Shown piece by piece: positions 1 through 12,063 of a stretch of DNA of 64,000 bases. Origin of the DNA: Verpa conica (taxonomy: Eukaryota; Ascomycota; Pezizomycetes; Pezizales; Morchellaceae); contig JAUFSD010000002.1 in assembly GCA_033030425.1 (NCBI GenBank), forward strand, positions 558,001 to 622,000, in the 5' to 3' direction. Position numbers and translations under genes: made by a program. The notes below the pieces were generated by a model. The model was not told where the DNA came from, did no database searches, and saw only the letters and a list, made by a program, of their open reading frames with translations. The first letter of the stretch is position 1, and every line of letters starts with the position of its first letter.

Positions 1-564
1 TCACTAACGTATCGGTGGGAAGTACGGTTTGAAGTTTGAAGTGCTACCAAGTTGGTCAAAAAATTCTGTAACACAGCCGACTTAATCTAGCATTTTCCAG
101 AATACCGCACTAATGCCATACCAAAAACACCCCGCTTCCCCGTACTGATGTACTTATAATTACATGTAATTCATTTATTCATTCATTGGTTCAGAGATAA
201 TATGACCCTGTATTCGCGCTAATAGCTTAAGAGCGAGTGATGTGGCATGTGTGTGGCGCATGGTTTATGCACTGCCACCAAAATATTTTGTGCATCCTCA
301 TACTTGGCAGGACATCGCCACCTGTGTACTTGACATCGTCTGTGTTGTGTCATTTCCCCCCGCCAACCTCATCTTCGGCAGGACAATCACATCATCTAAC
401 AATATATACACCCACAGTCTCTGTTGATCCTTTACTGTTATTTAATCTTACATATCTCATATTCAACCTCTCTTTATCTTAACCTACGCATTACCGAGCT
501 ATTTCTGTACGTCTAATCATCTACCTGTTCGTTTAGGAGCTTGGGCCTCGTTTGAAACCTTGTG
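1..564. other. Intergenic, upstream of SRC1
   Basis: No coding signal. Short open frames here look random and resemble no family I know. The stretch presumably holds the promoter and 5' UTR of the SRC1-like gene that starts at 565, but I see no element I can name. Confidence 0.5.
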
Positions 565-2961
565 ATGGACGGTGAGCCAGAATATCTCCAACCCGGGTTC
601 GACCCCTCCACCCTCAAGGTGGCCGAGCTTCGTGGGATCCTTTTAGAATACAATGTCGACTTTCCTTCCTCTGCGAAAAAGGCCCAGCTTGTCGACCTGT
701 TTACTCAGCATGTTGCCCCAAAAGCCCGTACTATTTTGAGCGCCCGCTCTCGTGTAAAGGCTTCTGGGCGTGGAATCGTTGATATGGATCGTGGCGGCAC
801 TCCATCTACTGGAGCAATACCTAGGAGAAGGTCGTCCCGCCGTACTACTCGTGTGGGAACAGTGGACACCGAAGAGGAGGAGGAAGAAGCTGCCAGGCCT
901 GAACTAACCCCTAGGCGGTCAGTTTCGGTCAAAAGAGCTTCGGGTAAGCATACGAGGGTGACAGAGACAGATAAATCCGAGGTTGAGGATCAAGAGCCCC
1001 CAAAATCAATCCGGAAGACGCGGAAAAGCACTGCCCGCCAGTCTATCTTACCTAAGGCCGAGAGCCCAGGACTTCCCCCACCAAATCTCAAGTACGAAGA
1101 GACAGAGGATGAGGAAGACGAACCCGTGTTCTCATCCCATAATCCTTTTCAGAGCGGGTCATCTCCCGCTACAAGGTCGCCTGAAAGGGCCGATCGTCGT
1201 AAAGTAAGATATTTCTTTTGACCATCATCTTGGGGTCCTAAACTAACGAGTTCGTTTTAGAGTATGCCAAATGAGAAAAGACGTAAATCCATATCAGCTA
1301 GACGGAGGACGGATTTTCCTGCATCTAGGCACGATAATGAACATGATCTTGCTTATACTCCGACCAATACACATGTTGTACCATCATCAAAGAAATTTGA
1401 TATCTCGCTCTCAAGGTTACACAGTTACAAGAGCGATGGAAAAAGTAAAGGCATTATCAAGAAAGAGGAAGAAGATGGAGATTACTCTCTGGAGCCCGGT
1501 GAGGAGTTTACCCCGGAGGAGACGGAGGAAATTTCTAGAGAGTTAGGGCCGGTAATAAGAAGAAGAGCTAGTAGACAAACAGCTACAGGTACAAATATGC
1601 TTTGGGTTATTATAATTGCAGTTATGAGTGGTTATTTCATGTGGTGGAGGAAAGAGAAGATAGAAGTTGGATACTGCGGATACGGGAAATTTGGTTTGGC
1701 TTCCTCCTGGATATTGATATGGGTTATGACTAACAAGATGCCATTAGATATGCAAACCTACGATACCGACTGGACGAGCCTTATCCGCCCTCAATGCGAG
1801 CCCTGTCCTCCTAATGCTGTCTGTAAGCCCAACTATGAAGCTGATTGCAAAGACGATTATGTTCTCATTCCCAATCCGCTCTCTTTCGGGGGAGTGGTGC
1901 CTCTTCCCCCTACATGTGAGCCAGATTCGGAGAAACTTCGAAAAATCGCCATCTTGTCAGATGAGGCGATTAGGGTTTTAAGGGAACGAGCGGTAGACGT
2001 TGAATGTGGAGAAGCTTCGTTGGGAAAGGATGAGGAGGCGGGAGTCTCGGAGGCCGATCTGAGGCAAGTGTTGTATGACCTAAAAGCCGTTAGTCCCGCG
2101 GAATATGTTCCCATGTTTTCTTTTGTGTGATGTCGCCATCGTCCACACCCTTCACTGAAACTTTCTAACTCAAACCTCTCTGGTAATATAGCCGAGCTTG
2201 TCGGACGCGCAGTTCAACGAACTATGGAGGAATGCTCTAGAGGATGTGTCGAACCGGGAAGAGGTTGTTTATAAGAAGGATAAGTAAGATAGAGTTTTAT
2301 CCCATTTCACGAGGAGGAGCGTTCTTATCTGACTTTAGGTCACCGATGGTTACATATATAGCCAAGATGTCAACTACCTACGATCAACCTCTCTCGCTAG
2401 CATTCCGCTCGGCTGTGCGGTCCGCAAATCAATCACCGGATCCATGGTCAGATATCGAATCGAGCTTGTTGGTACGTTCTCATTTTCTCGGCTTTCCCAC
2501 TATCCTGGATTAACCAAAATTCATAACCTATAGGAATAATTCTTCTCGCCGTTATCCTAGCCCGTTTCCGATCATCCGTCGCCAAAAACCGTCTTTACCA
2601 ACAGCAAGTAACTAGACTGGTTCACCTCGCACTTCAACATCTTGCCCAACACGCCACCAACAATCCAACAGAGCCTTGGATCGGAACAGTCCAACTGAGA
2701 GACCAGGTTTTGCAACATGAGTTCAATCCGGAAAGACGTAGGAGATTATGGGATGGTGTGCAGAAGATTGTCGAGATGAATAGTAACGTTCGTGCTGGTG
2801 AGAGGGAGATTTCTGGTGAGGTGATGAGGGTCTGGACATGGATCGGTGGGAAGGTCTCAACAGCGAGGTTGGGCAATGATGTGGGTGTGAAAAGAGAGAT
2901 CGTGGAGGTTGGGGGCGATACGAGCGCGAGTTGGTCAGGGTATCCTAGGGTTATTGTTTAA
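565..2961 (+). CDS. SRC1: SRC1/HEH1-type (MAN1/LEM-like) inner nuclear membrane protein
   Basis: Model: join 565-1203, 1261-2124, 2192-2283, 2362-2471, 2534-2961 (710 aa). The N-terminus carries a HeH/LEM-like helix-extension-helix fold (residues ~10-55, LKVAELRGILLEYNVDFPSS). A long basic and acidic linker follows. The first membrane segment is MLWVIIIAVMSGYFMWW, then comes a cysteine-bearing lumenal region (CEPCPPNAVC). A second membrane segment follows in exons 4-5 (VGIILLAVILARF), and last a MAN1-Src1 C-terminal domain with RRRLWDGVQKIVEMNSNVR and VWTWIGG. Family members sit in the inner nuclear membrane and tether chromatin, rDNA and telomeres. Introns 1, 3 and 4 have clear donors. Intron 2 (2125-2191) and the acceptor of intron 3 are the least certain; an alternative intron 3 acceptor follows the branch-like ctgac at ~2338. 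The ATG at 565 is chosen because the HeH domain starts just after it. Confidence 0.88.
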
Positions 2962-3085
2962 TAGTGGCTCTTGTTTTTATTTTTCTGATTTATATTTTGC
3001 TTTTGGGGGTTTAATGCTACCTTTTCTATTGTTTTCTTTCCTTTTCTTTCTAGGGTGTAGTAAGACTTTAGTCGACAGATGATCC

Positions 3086-3114
3086 CTTTCTTTCTTTCTT
3101 TCTTTCTTTCTTTC
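3086..3114. repeat. (TTTC)n microsatellite
   Basis: About seven tandem copies of ctttt/ctttc-type tetramers downstream of the SRC1 gene. Confidence 0.9.
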
Positions 3115-4325
3115 TAGCCCTTGGTCAATATACCATAAGATATACCGGCCGTTTTTTGAGGAAAAATATTTATGGCTGCTGGTTGGAAGTTTTCCGATTC
3201 AAGATAAACAATAGCTGTATCATGGGCAAAAATATTTAGTGATCATGAGTAATAATATATCATAAATGTGCTTGATTCATGACTGAGATTATGGAGGAAG
3301 GTAGATAACCTATATCCCACGTTAGCCCATAACGATACATGGTTAATAAAAAGGACCATTGATTTTCCCATATGCTACGCCCTAGGGAAATGGTAGTCAT
3401 ATGGGATATAATGAGAATAAAAGAGATAAAAGGAAACTAGTAAAATGTAGACCATAAATGAGTTTTAAAGTATGATCATTCTACTCTTTTACTTTTAGTT
3501 TTATTGCAACACAAAGATTATGGGGTTGATTGCGCAATCTGATTAACAGCGAAAGGCTGTCTCAAAGATAATCAATCCATTTTAAACGGGGTTGCTTGTT
3601 TGTGTATTCATTAATTTTGGTTGATTGATATATGATCTGAGGGCACAGGGATGAAAATTTTTATAGATCCTTAGATCATTTTTCAATTCCTTTCAATATT
3701 TTATATACGTATCAGAGGCGGAAGTACTTTAGAGTAAGAAATCTAATATCTATACGTTATCAAAAACAAGTCATACTACTAAATAGAGCCCTAGATTTTC
3801 TGGCGGACGCCCCTGTGTTTGCAGGACCTTTCCCAACTGTCACCTAGCTGATAACTTCATGACAAACTCAGAAACGGGTAGGAGCATATATTCTTGTTGA
3901 TTATACCACACTGACTCGGGTAGCATTCAAGGGAGATCTAATAATTATGGGTTGTTCAGAAGGGTGAGATTCGGTTCTATTTCTGAAGCTCTATTAGTTA
4001 CAATAGCCCCTAAGGGTTTGTAACTTTAGATAGACTATTATTATATAGAGAGAGTATGGTTATTAGTGTAACCCTCTGTACGGTGCTAACGGGGCCGAAG
4101 TTTTTCCACAAGTTTTATTTCTCCGTTCGTTAAATACCTCTAAGATGAAGGAAACGACAAAAAATGTAGCTGGCAAAAACACCAGCTCAAAATTTACCCT
4201 GTTAGGAGGTCAAGACATAAAACACATTTGATTTCTGGGTAGTCTTTTCTTGCCGAAAGAGGTAGCTAGTAGCTAGGCAAGCTATGCGGTAGGAGAAATA
4301 TATAACAATTTTGTAACTACATATA

Positions 4326-4517
4326 CAGGCGACTCTCCCTATAAGAATACGATCGGGACCGAGAATTTCAAGCAATATAGTGAGAATATTCCTATAAGAA
4401 AGGTTTTCTAGCCGGATATGGAAGGAATTATTCCAAATATAGTCTAGTGGGGCGTTTTGAGGGGCTACCTACTAAGAATATTCTTATAAATAATATTCTT
4501 ATATACAGAGTTGCCTG
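4326..4517. mobile_element. 192-bp TA-flanked MITE, pogo/Tigger-like ends
   Basis: The left end reads CAGGCGACTCTCCCTATAAG. The right end, reverse complemented, reads CAGGCAACTCTGTATATAAG, and similarity continues for about 26 bp. Each end is bordered by TA (4324-4325 and 4518-4519), the target duplication of Tc1/mariner-type elements. There is no coding capacity, so it would need a transposase in trans. The CTATAAGAA motif recalls pogo/Tigger terminal repeats and also occurs in the candidate at 22032. Confidence 0.72.
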
Positions 4518-4873
4518 TAGCTAAATATGCCGGTCCGCATTCCAACTCACTTGATGTGGGGATACCAAGACCCTCTTAAAGCAAGATCAGGGTTAGGGGT
4601 TCTGCCTTTGAAATTGAAATTACCCTTTCCACTGGAGTAGATCGTTAATTAACCGCATCCCTATGACGTCTATTGGATTTGTAGTGGTTACTTGACCACT
4701 GTTGCCGTGATCACGAATCAAGAAATGCGACATGTCTACATACGACACAAATGCTCTCTTCACCATGAACTTGTAGTCTCACCCCCACTTCCTTTAAAAC
4801 TTCTTCAGCCCGTTCTACAGTCGCAATTTATCTTATCTTACTTGCAACATCCTTCTACTATACTTATCCTTTG

Positions 4874-6410
4874 ATGGTACGTTTACCTTCCTATAAGTTT
4901 AACGACATAGTCGGCTATCTACGTAAGCCTTACTAACAGCTGCCTTAGGCCTCAATTCTCCGTTCTATAATAGCTGGTAAAGACTCTAAAACCTACCCTT
5001 TAGGGAATATTTCTTACAAATCTCTCTCCCCCTTACCTAGGCCCCCGTGTCCAACATGATGAAGCTGGCCTCGACCTCTGCTACGTCTGCGAAAACCCCA
5101 TCATCATAGCAATGTCTATGCCAACCAACGAGTTCCCTAAAAACACTTACCGCAACCCCCTCGACCAAGTATTAAAATTCCTAGACAACAAGCACGGAGA
5201 AAACTGGCGAATATGGGAATTCAGGGCAGAAGGAACTGGATATAAGGATGAAGAAGTTTACAACCGGATATTCCACGCTCCATTTCCTGATCATCATCCA
5301 CCGCCGTTTGCACTTATTCCGACCACGGTCGCGAGCATGAGGGACCATCTAAAGGGGAATTCAGAAGCGGTTGCAGTGGTGCATTGTAAAGGTAGCTATA
5401 TACATATACACTCTAGACTGTTCAGGGCTGATTAGTCTCCCAACTCCCTAGCTGGCAAAGGACGCAGCGGAACAATGTCCTGCTCCTACCTTATCAGCGA
5501 AGAAAACTGGACAGCATCTGAAGCAATGGCGCGCTTTACACAGTCTCGTATGCGCCCCGGCTTCGGCGAAGGCGTATCCATCCCCTCCCAACGGCGCTGG
5601 GTCGGCTATGTCGAGCGTTGGGCCCGAGAACTTAACAAAACTTACATCGAGCGCCGTGTTGAGATCCGGGAAGTTCATGTCTGGGGTCTTCGCGATGGGC
5701 TCCGTGTAGCCGTCCAAGGTTATGTCGATGAGGGGAAAGAAATTAAAACTTACCATACTTTCAAGAAGGAGGAGCAAATCGAAATGGCAAAGAAGGAAGA
5801 AGCGGATTCAGCAATTGTTTTTAAACCAAAGCTACCTTTGATACTAGCGACAAATGATATTAACATAGACTTCGAGAAGAGGAGTAAGGCAGCGTATGGA
5901 TGGTCGATTGTCACAAGCATTGCGCATGTGTGGTTTAATGCCTTTTTCGAGGGTGATGAAAAGAGTGGGATCTTTGGTATTGAATGGGATAAGATGGATG
6001 GAATTAAAGGGACATTGAGGAAAGGGATGAAAGGGTTTGATAGGCTACAGGTCGTGTGGTCAATTAAAGAGGGGCATGATAAACTCATTGAGGAGCCAAA
6101 AGAAGGGGAGAGTATTCCCCAGCTACGAAAGGCGATAACAAAGCCAATTCACGAGAGAGATTTGGGGTTGACGAAAGAGGATTTGGGCTCATTGAGATCA
6201 CCCGATAGAATTGTTCAATCCCCAGCCCAGGTCGACGATATTTCAAATGACCAGGCCACAATAGCTGGAGGTTCGAGGCTTAGTAGTAACAGCTCAGGGA
6301 CGATTTATGTGGAGGTTCTTCCAGTTGCTCACTCCGAGGTGCCTTCTGTTACAAAGGAACATAAGATTGGTTCAATAAAAAGGAAGAAGGATGATATTGA
6401 ATCTAGTTAG
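4874..6410 (+). CDS. TEP1: PTEN/TEP1 phosphoinositide 3-phosphatase
   Basis: Model: join 4874-4876, 4949-4976, 5041-5391, 5452-6410 (446 aa). The first exon is just ATG. Splicing gives an N-terminus MASILRSIIAGPRVQHDEAG, which matches the PTEN family start (LR.IVAGPR.RH) and supports this choice. Exon 3 carries YRNPLDQVLKFLDNKHG, WEFRAEGTGY and FPDHHPPPF. The active-site P-loop spans intron 3 and reads HCKAGKGRSGT, with both lysines flanking the nucleophile as in PTEN, so a 3-phosphoinositide phosphatase is expected. A WPD-type loop region and a C2-like C-terminal domain follow (ending ...KKDDIESS). Known role: dephosphorylates PtdIns(3,4,5)P3 at membranes. The Ser/Asp-rich tail after residue ~390 is poorly conserved. 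Confidence 0.9.
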
Positions 6411-6545
6411 AGTTTCCTTATTCATAAAACTCTTTTGTATGATATCAAAGTATTTCTTTAAAATTTTTAATTTCTTCTCCCTTGACCCACAGATCATTAT
6501 TTGTTCCTCAGATATGTTATTTGGTGGGGTGTAGATCGAGTGGTA

Positions 6546-7330
6546 TTACAGATCCGTTGCCGGCTTCTGCTTAAACTTTCTTCCCGCTCGTTCTGCAGCC
6601 CTATACATAAATTGCGATCCATGAAGTTCGAATATCATGCTCCTAGGTTTAGAGATACTATCTTTGGCATTGATATTCTCGGAGGGCGGTTCTTCGACTG
6701 GTAACTCAAACCTGAATACTGTATGCTCCTTCGGAATTTCTGTACCCTGTCGTTAGCCCTAAAGTTACATGGACACCCTCACCCAAACCTACCTTTCAAT
6801 TCATCTCTCCCAGTAACAAGATAAAACATCCCCTTCGTCTCCTTAACACAAACCCCCCTAATGCCTACCCGACTTGGGCACCGGCTCCTCACAACCTCGA
6901 AAAGCGCACCATGATAATCAGCACTCGCAAGTTTAAGGCCTATTTGCGCCTGGCCGGCTCCCACACCGGCTCCTCCGCCCCCCCCTCCTCCTCCAGCCTT
7001 CGGATCGATATTGAGCACCTCCTGCATGTACCCAACCCATAACGCGTGCAAAGGCTCATAGATTGCATACTTTTCTGCTGATTTAGGAACTTCATAGATA
7101 TAAAGTGCCCGTTTTTCGCGGGCTGTTAAGGGTTTTGGTTTCCGCCCAGGATTCTTCTGCCTCTGCCTCCGAGACTTTCGTTCTTGTCTGCGAACCTCAC
7201 GGGCATCAGACGGGGTAGCGTGGAGGAAAAGAGGTTTGCGGTGAAGCTTATTAGTGTATATTGAGATTGCATTAGCTGGCATGTGAGCCTTTGCGAGGAG
7301 CACTTGGGTGGGATTGGAGTTTTCAGTCAT
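6546..7330 (-). CDS. POP4: RNase P/MRP subunit POP4 (Rpp29)
   Basis: Model: complement(join 6546-6739, 6793-7330), 243 aa. The start is the ATG at 7330 (MTENSNPTQVLL). The basic N-terminal half (RRQERKSRRQRQKNPGRK) leads to the Rpp29 Sm-like core: YEPLHALWVGYMQEVL, a glycine-rich insert (GGGGGGGG), then ADYHGALFEVVRSRCPSRVG and GVCVKETKGMFYLVTGRDELK. A 53-bp intron with a ctaac branch site joins this to EIPKEHTVFRFELP and FELHGSQFMYRAAERAGRKF, the conserved family C-terminus. The product binds the RNA of RNase P and RNase MRP in the nucleolus and acts in pre-tRNA 5' and pre-rRNA processing. The tail-to-tail arrangement with TEP1 leaves only ~135 bp between the stop codons. Confidence 0.92.
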
Positions 7331-7937
7331 TGTTGGTTGCACTTCTGTCGCCCAAATTGGGTTACAAGCGTGTTTTGGATTATTCTAGGCATTCTACTAT
7401 CTAGTGCCAAGATATTCTCCCCATGTTGTTTACCCTCCTACAACTAGCTTAGCGAATATCTTATCAAATTTTATCCAGCATCTCATACGCATGAGAAGCA
7501 CCCAAGATGAGGTGGACAAACGCGGAGGGAGGCAAACAGGCGAAGAGGAAGAAGGGTAGGATGGTGCTTATCAGAGACCATATTATGTATACATACATGT
7601 TGCTAGCAAGGAGGGTTGCAACACCTCAGGCAAGAATCAATAGTTAAGAATGTACAAGTGCTTCAAGTACATATAACTACATGTAGCTATATGATTGAGA
7701 TAACATTTGATTAATACTAACATAGCAAAAATTGTGAGAAACCCCACAATGCCCATTTTATGACGTTCCGTAAGTCTCATCGTTAAAGAATATTCATGTC
7801 TAGCTTCAATTACTGCTACAACAACCCTTTTCATCCCCAATTCTATTTAAATTTACAACCAGTAGGATAAATATACGTTACACCCTCCTACATATATACT
7901 CTAGCATTAAAATCATACACCTAACTTCTAGTTTGAC
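7331..7937. other. Intergenic between POP4 and RPA2
   Basis: About 600 bp of AT-rich sequence without a recognisable gene. It should contain the POP4 promoter and the 3' end of the RPA2 transcript. I see no repeat or RNA gene. Confidence 0.5.
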
Positions 7938-10900
7938 TTAGGGAGTAATATTGAATTTCATCGCAATTCCCATTGCTGCTAATTCAACATCCAGATATCT
8001 AGTTATCAATCAGTATAGTTTCTCACAAGAAACAGGATATAACCTAAGGAGGCATACTTCAGGACATAAGGTATAGCAATTACAGTCGTATCCGTCCCGC
8101 CTACAAATCTACCACCGTTTCCATCCTCCCAAGTCATACCCTCCACTTCGAAACCACCAGCATGCTTGGCACACCTCCTACAACGCACCTGGCTCTCAAA
8201 CCCGATCTTCTTGATTGAAGGTGTAGTGCTCAAGAAGCTACCACATCCTTTGCAGATCCAAGTCTGTGTATAGTCGCTGCAGTTGAAAAGACGGTCTTGT
8301 AGAAGAAATGCGGAGCCATGGGCTAGCAGGGAGTCACGCTCCATCTCTCCTACACGAATACCGCCTCCCTTCTTACGCCCCTATAGTAGTAGAAAAATAT
8401 TAGAAAGTTTAAATAAAAAGTGATTGAAGAGAGTAGATATCTACCTTAATAGGCTGATGCGTCAGATCTGAGATTTTACCAGTCGTCCTGACTTGGTACT
8501 TATCATTCACCATGTGCCTAAGTCTCTGATAATAAACCAATCCAATATAAATATCCGCGTGCAGCTCCTCGCCAGTAATTCCTGAATACATCGGTTCATT
8601 CCCATGATAATTATAGCCTGCTATCTTGAGCTGTTGTCCAAAGTAATCTGCGGCAGTGTGGTGCTCATCAAAACGAAATGGTGTACTATCCTGTGCCATA
8701 CCATGCAAGGCACCAGCTTTGCCGGCCATAGACTCGACAAACATTCCGATAGTCATACGAGACGGGAAAGCGTGGGGATTGATAATGATATCTGGTTGCA
8801 TCCCAGATTCCGTGAATGGCATGTCGATTGCTGGCCATTTCTGTGATAAGACACCTTTTTGCCCGTGGCGGGAGGAGAACTTATCGCCGATGTTAGGGCT
8901 ACGAGGGATACGGTATTTGATCGAGATTTGCTGCATTGGCTTATTATCACTACCTTCGACGCCTGTTATCTCTCTATTAGAAGGTTTAACCCAAGTCTAG
9001 GGGTGGGAGAATGATACCAAGTAATCGAACCTCCTCAATGTATGCTTCTTCGCTACCTTTGTAGATGAAAACCTTGTTCTCCGGAGTCCTTGACCCGCTA
9101 TCTGATTCCTTCGGTACTTCATGATACACGGCGACCGCATCTCCATCCTTTACTAGCTGTCCAATGTTCGGTAGTCCATCCATATCCACAGTGTCTAGCC
9201 ACTCTTTCCTAATTCCTAGTCTCTGGTAAGCTCTTTTCTTAAAATTCTTTGCTTCGTCCGTAGATTCATCCATCCTGTGGATGTCGTCGATTTGAGCGTT
9301 GATATCCTCAGCATTGATAAACCCGAAAAGAAAGTTCGAGTTTGTACCCCGACGTTTCTCATCAGTCCACCCAAGCTTCTCAGTTTTGTAGATTGTGCCA
9401 TGACCAAACCCCCGCTCGTGTGCAGACTTGTTTATTATCATAGCATCGTCCATGTCATATCCTGTGTATGAAACAACCGCAACAATTGCGTTCATTCCAT
9501 TCGGGAAGTTGTCTAGTCCGTACTCATTATGCAATGGAGATCTGACTACAGGTGTTTGACCAGTCTGTAGCCGATACATTTTGTTGTCACTTCTGTATCG
9601 CAGCGCTGTTCCAGGGGTTCCCATCGCTTGCTTACCCATTTGGCACTGGTACATATTTCTGGGAGATTGGTTGAAGTCAGAGAAAGGTGTCATGTTGGCA
9701 ATGATAGAAAGTATATTTGTAGGGTCGAACTCTACATGAGTTGATTCTCCGGGCACTACTTCTGGTGGTGTAACAGCTACCGACATATATGGCTGCTCGA
9801 AAGGACCGATGTAATCTTCTTTGTCTAGTGGAAGATATTTTACGGGTCTAATCATTCGTGCTTGCTGTGAAAAGAGGTATATGCCAGGGAATTGGCCACC
9901 TCTTGACTCAGGAACATAGCCGATTTCCAGATCCAAAGGTATGGCATGAGATCCTTCGACTTTCCAATACCTAAGAGTATCGGCGACCATACGAGCTAAT
10001 TTAGGCGAGCACCAACCAATTATGCAACCGTCAAGGTGAATACACATGGTTGCAGATGAAGGCAGTGATGCTGAAGCAGGTGAGACAACTCCGAGAGAAG
10101 CGAGTGTCTTTCGGATCGAAGTTGTGTCTGAAATTGTAGTTGTAATTCGACATTTATGAGCAAGATGATTCAGCAAACCGCAAGGACTTCCATCAGGTGT
10201 GTGCACAGGGCATAAAAATCCTATAACATAAATCAGGTCAACACTTTTTTACGAACTAAATTGTGGCTAGTGAAAACTTGGGGGTGGGAGGAGGGGGCTG
10301 TCTAAAACTCACCCCAGCTTTCAGGTAGCAGCTTTCTGACAGTTGTTGTTTTCAACTGCGCGAAGAAACTACCTCTATGCACCATCCTAAAGTGGGAGAT
10401 GAAGCGGTAAAAATTGATCTTTTCTGCAACAACTGTGAAGCCAGAAACCTGTTGTAAATCCAATCCACTAGGAGATGATAGGTTTCCTGTAGACATAAAG
10501 TACTCTAGACTACTACCAATATTTTCATTCACCTTCCCAAAGATCCTTGTCCGATGCTCCTTATTATCAAAATCGATGACTATACCTCGGGCTACCTCGC
10601 GGCGTACTTCTTTTATGATGGATTCTAGGTATTCTTCCACGCGTTCCTTGATAATCATACCGTAAAGGAATCCACCGAGGAGAACCTCTTGATGTTGAAT
10701 GGCATCAGGATTATCTTGGGTACAACTACCTTCGACAAGTGCGTAGAGTTTCCGGACCATAAATAGCATTAGGCGAAACTTATCCTTAGGGTCCTGCAGA
10801 TGTACTAACACGATCTTCCTCAGAAACTCCCCCCCAACCTCCACATCACTCATATCTGGTGACACACCCATGACGATACGGAACTTCTCTCCTAAGTGTT

Positions 10901-12063
10901 GTAATGTTTCCTTCTTAGTATATAATTGGTATCCTTTATAGGTTCTCAAAAGTAGTTCAACACGATCAGTAAGAAATGTGTTTTCCCTATCTCTAGTGGC
11001 CAAAAGGCCGTCAAAGATTTCTCGATCATTTGTTTCGATAAGGGCCTTCAACACCATCATAACTGGTACCAAGTATTCATTTTTTCGCCAAGAAAATCTG
11101 AAGGTGACGTTCCCATCATTAAGGTAGTGTAGAACATTTGTTTGGGATGTTTGATCTGGTCGGACACAACGGATTTGGATACCAAACTGGGTGTAAGATT
11201 TCCCTCTCGCAGCGAAAGAAGGTCGAACAATTGCCATGGGGTGGTTACGACGAGCGACAATTAGAAGACGGATTAACTTCTCGATTCCATTGACGATGAA
11301 ATAGCCACCAAGCTCTTCGGATTCTTCTTTGCGTTCGATAAGATCAAAAGGCGATAAGTTTTCTAGATGGCAGCGATTTGACTAGAGTTATGTTAGCCTC
11401 GGCATTTATTGCTACAGAACGACTATCCTATCTTAAATACTTACTCGAACCATTACTGGAATATTACCAATTTCTCGGTCTTGAGAAATCCAGGGACCCT
11501 CATTAATCTTTAACCCAAGTTTCACCGACAATTTCCCACGGTAAGTAATATGTCTCTCTCTGCACTATTTACAACATTTAGCAAATACAACCCATCTAAC
11601 CGATTGTGATTGAGGACTACGATTCCTCACCTCAGCGGGCAATATTTCACGTCGTAAACTAGTTTTATCTCGATCGCTTATTCGTGGTTTTCCAATATAA
11701 ATTTTGTCGACACGTACTATCGTTTGAGTCCGATAGGTTCGCAATTAGGTTAGAACTAGGACCGAACATTTTCTTCTTTTACTAAACCACCAGCAAAGGA
11801 AAAGGAAAAAAGAGATTCCTACATGATAACTTATTTCCAAATCTCCCTTTCTCGTTCCTACCATCAAAAACACACTTGACCCCGATATCCTCCCGGGCGA
11901 GATCAAGTAGACCACTATCTACAGTGACAGCATTGAACGAATCAATGTGGGGTTGTACGGCAGCAAGTAGGGCTGGGTAGGCTGATTTGTCTTTGGGGGG
12001 GTTTCGGAAGAGGTTCTCCCTCTTGAGGGTATCGAAAAATATTGTGTTTTCTGCTACAACCAT
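7938..12063 (-). CDS. RPA2: DNA-directed RNA polymerase I, second-largest subunit (RPA135)
   Basis: Model: complement(join 7938-7998, 8058-8380, 8445-8962, 9018-10220, 10313-11381, 11445-11564, 11631-11716, 11823-12063), 1206 aa, close to the ~1200 aa usual for this subunit. The start is placed at [17 protein letters not shown], just before the conserved [13 protein letters not shown]. Pol I-specific landmarks in order are [23 protein letters not shown]-like [73 protein letters not shown] (near the active site), [20 protein letters not shown], a zinc ribbon CKGCGS...CRRCAK, and a C-terminal [14 protein letters not shown]. It transcribes 35S rRNA in the nucleolus with RPA190. Seven introns, all in frame after splicing. 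Confidence 0.93.

Larger units (their letters stand above)
2962..4873. other. AT-rich intergenic spacer
   Basis: No gene recognised in about 1.9 kb. It holds a TTTC microsatellite at 3086-3114 and an inverted-repeat element at 4326-4517 (listed separately). Otherwise it is low-complexity AT-rich sequence. Confidence 0.6.

Noticed and set aside
237..482. 81-codon open frame upstream of SRC1
   Set aside because: Non-ATG start at its first codon, no motif, overlapping frame of similar length; looks random.
3712..3822. Possible hAT-like ends (CAGAGGCGG ... CGCCCCTG)
   Set aside because: Inverted similarity only ~8 bp and no 8-bp target duplication.
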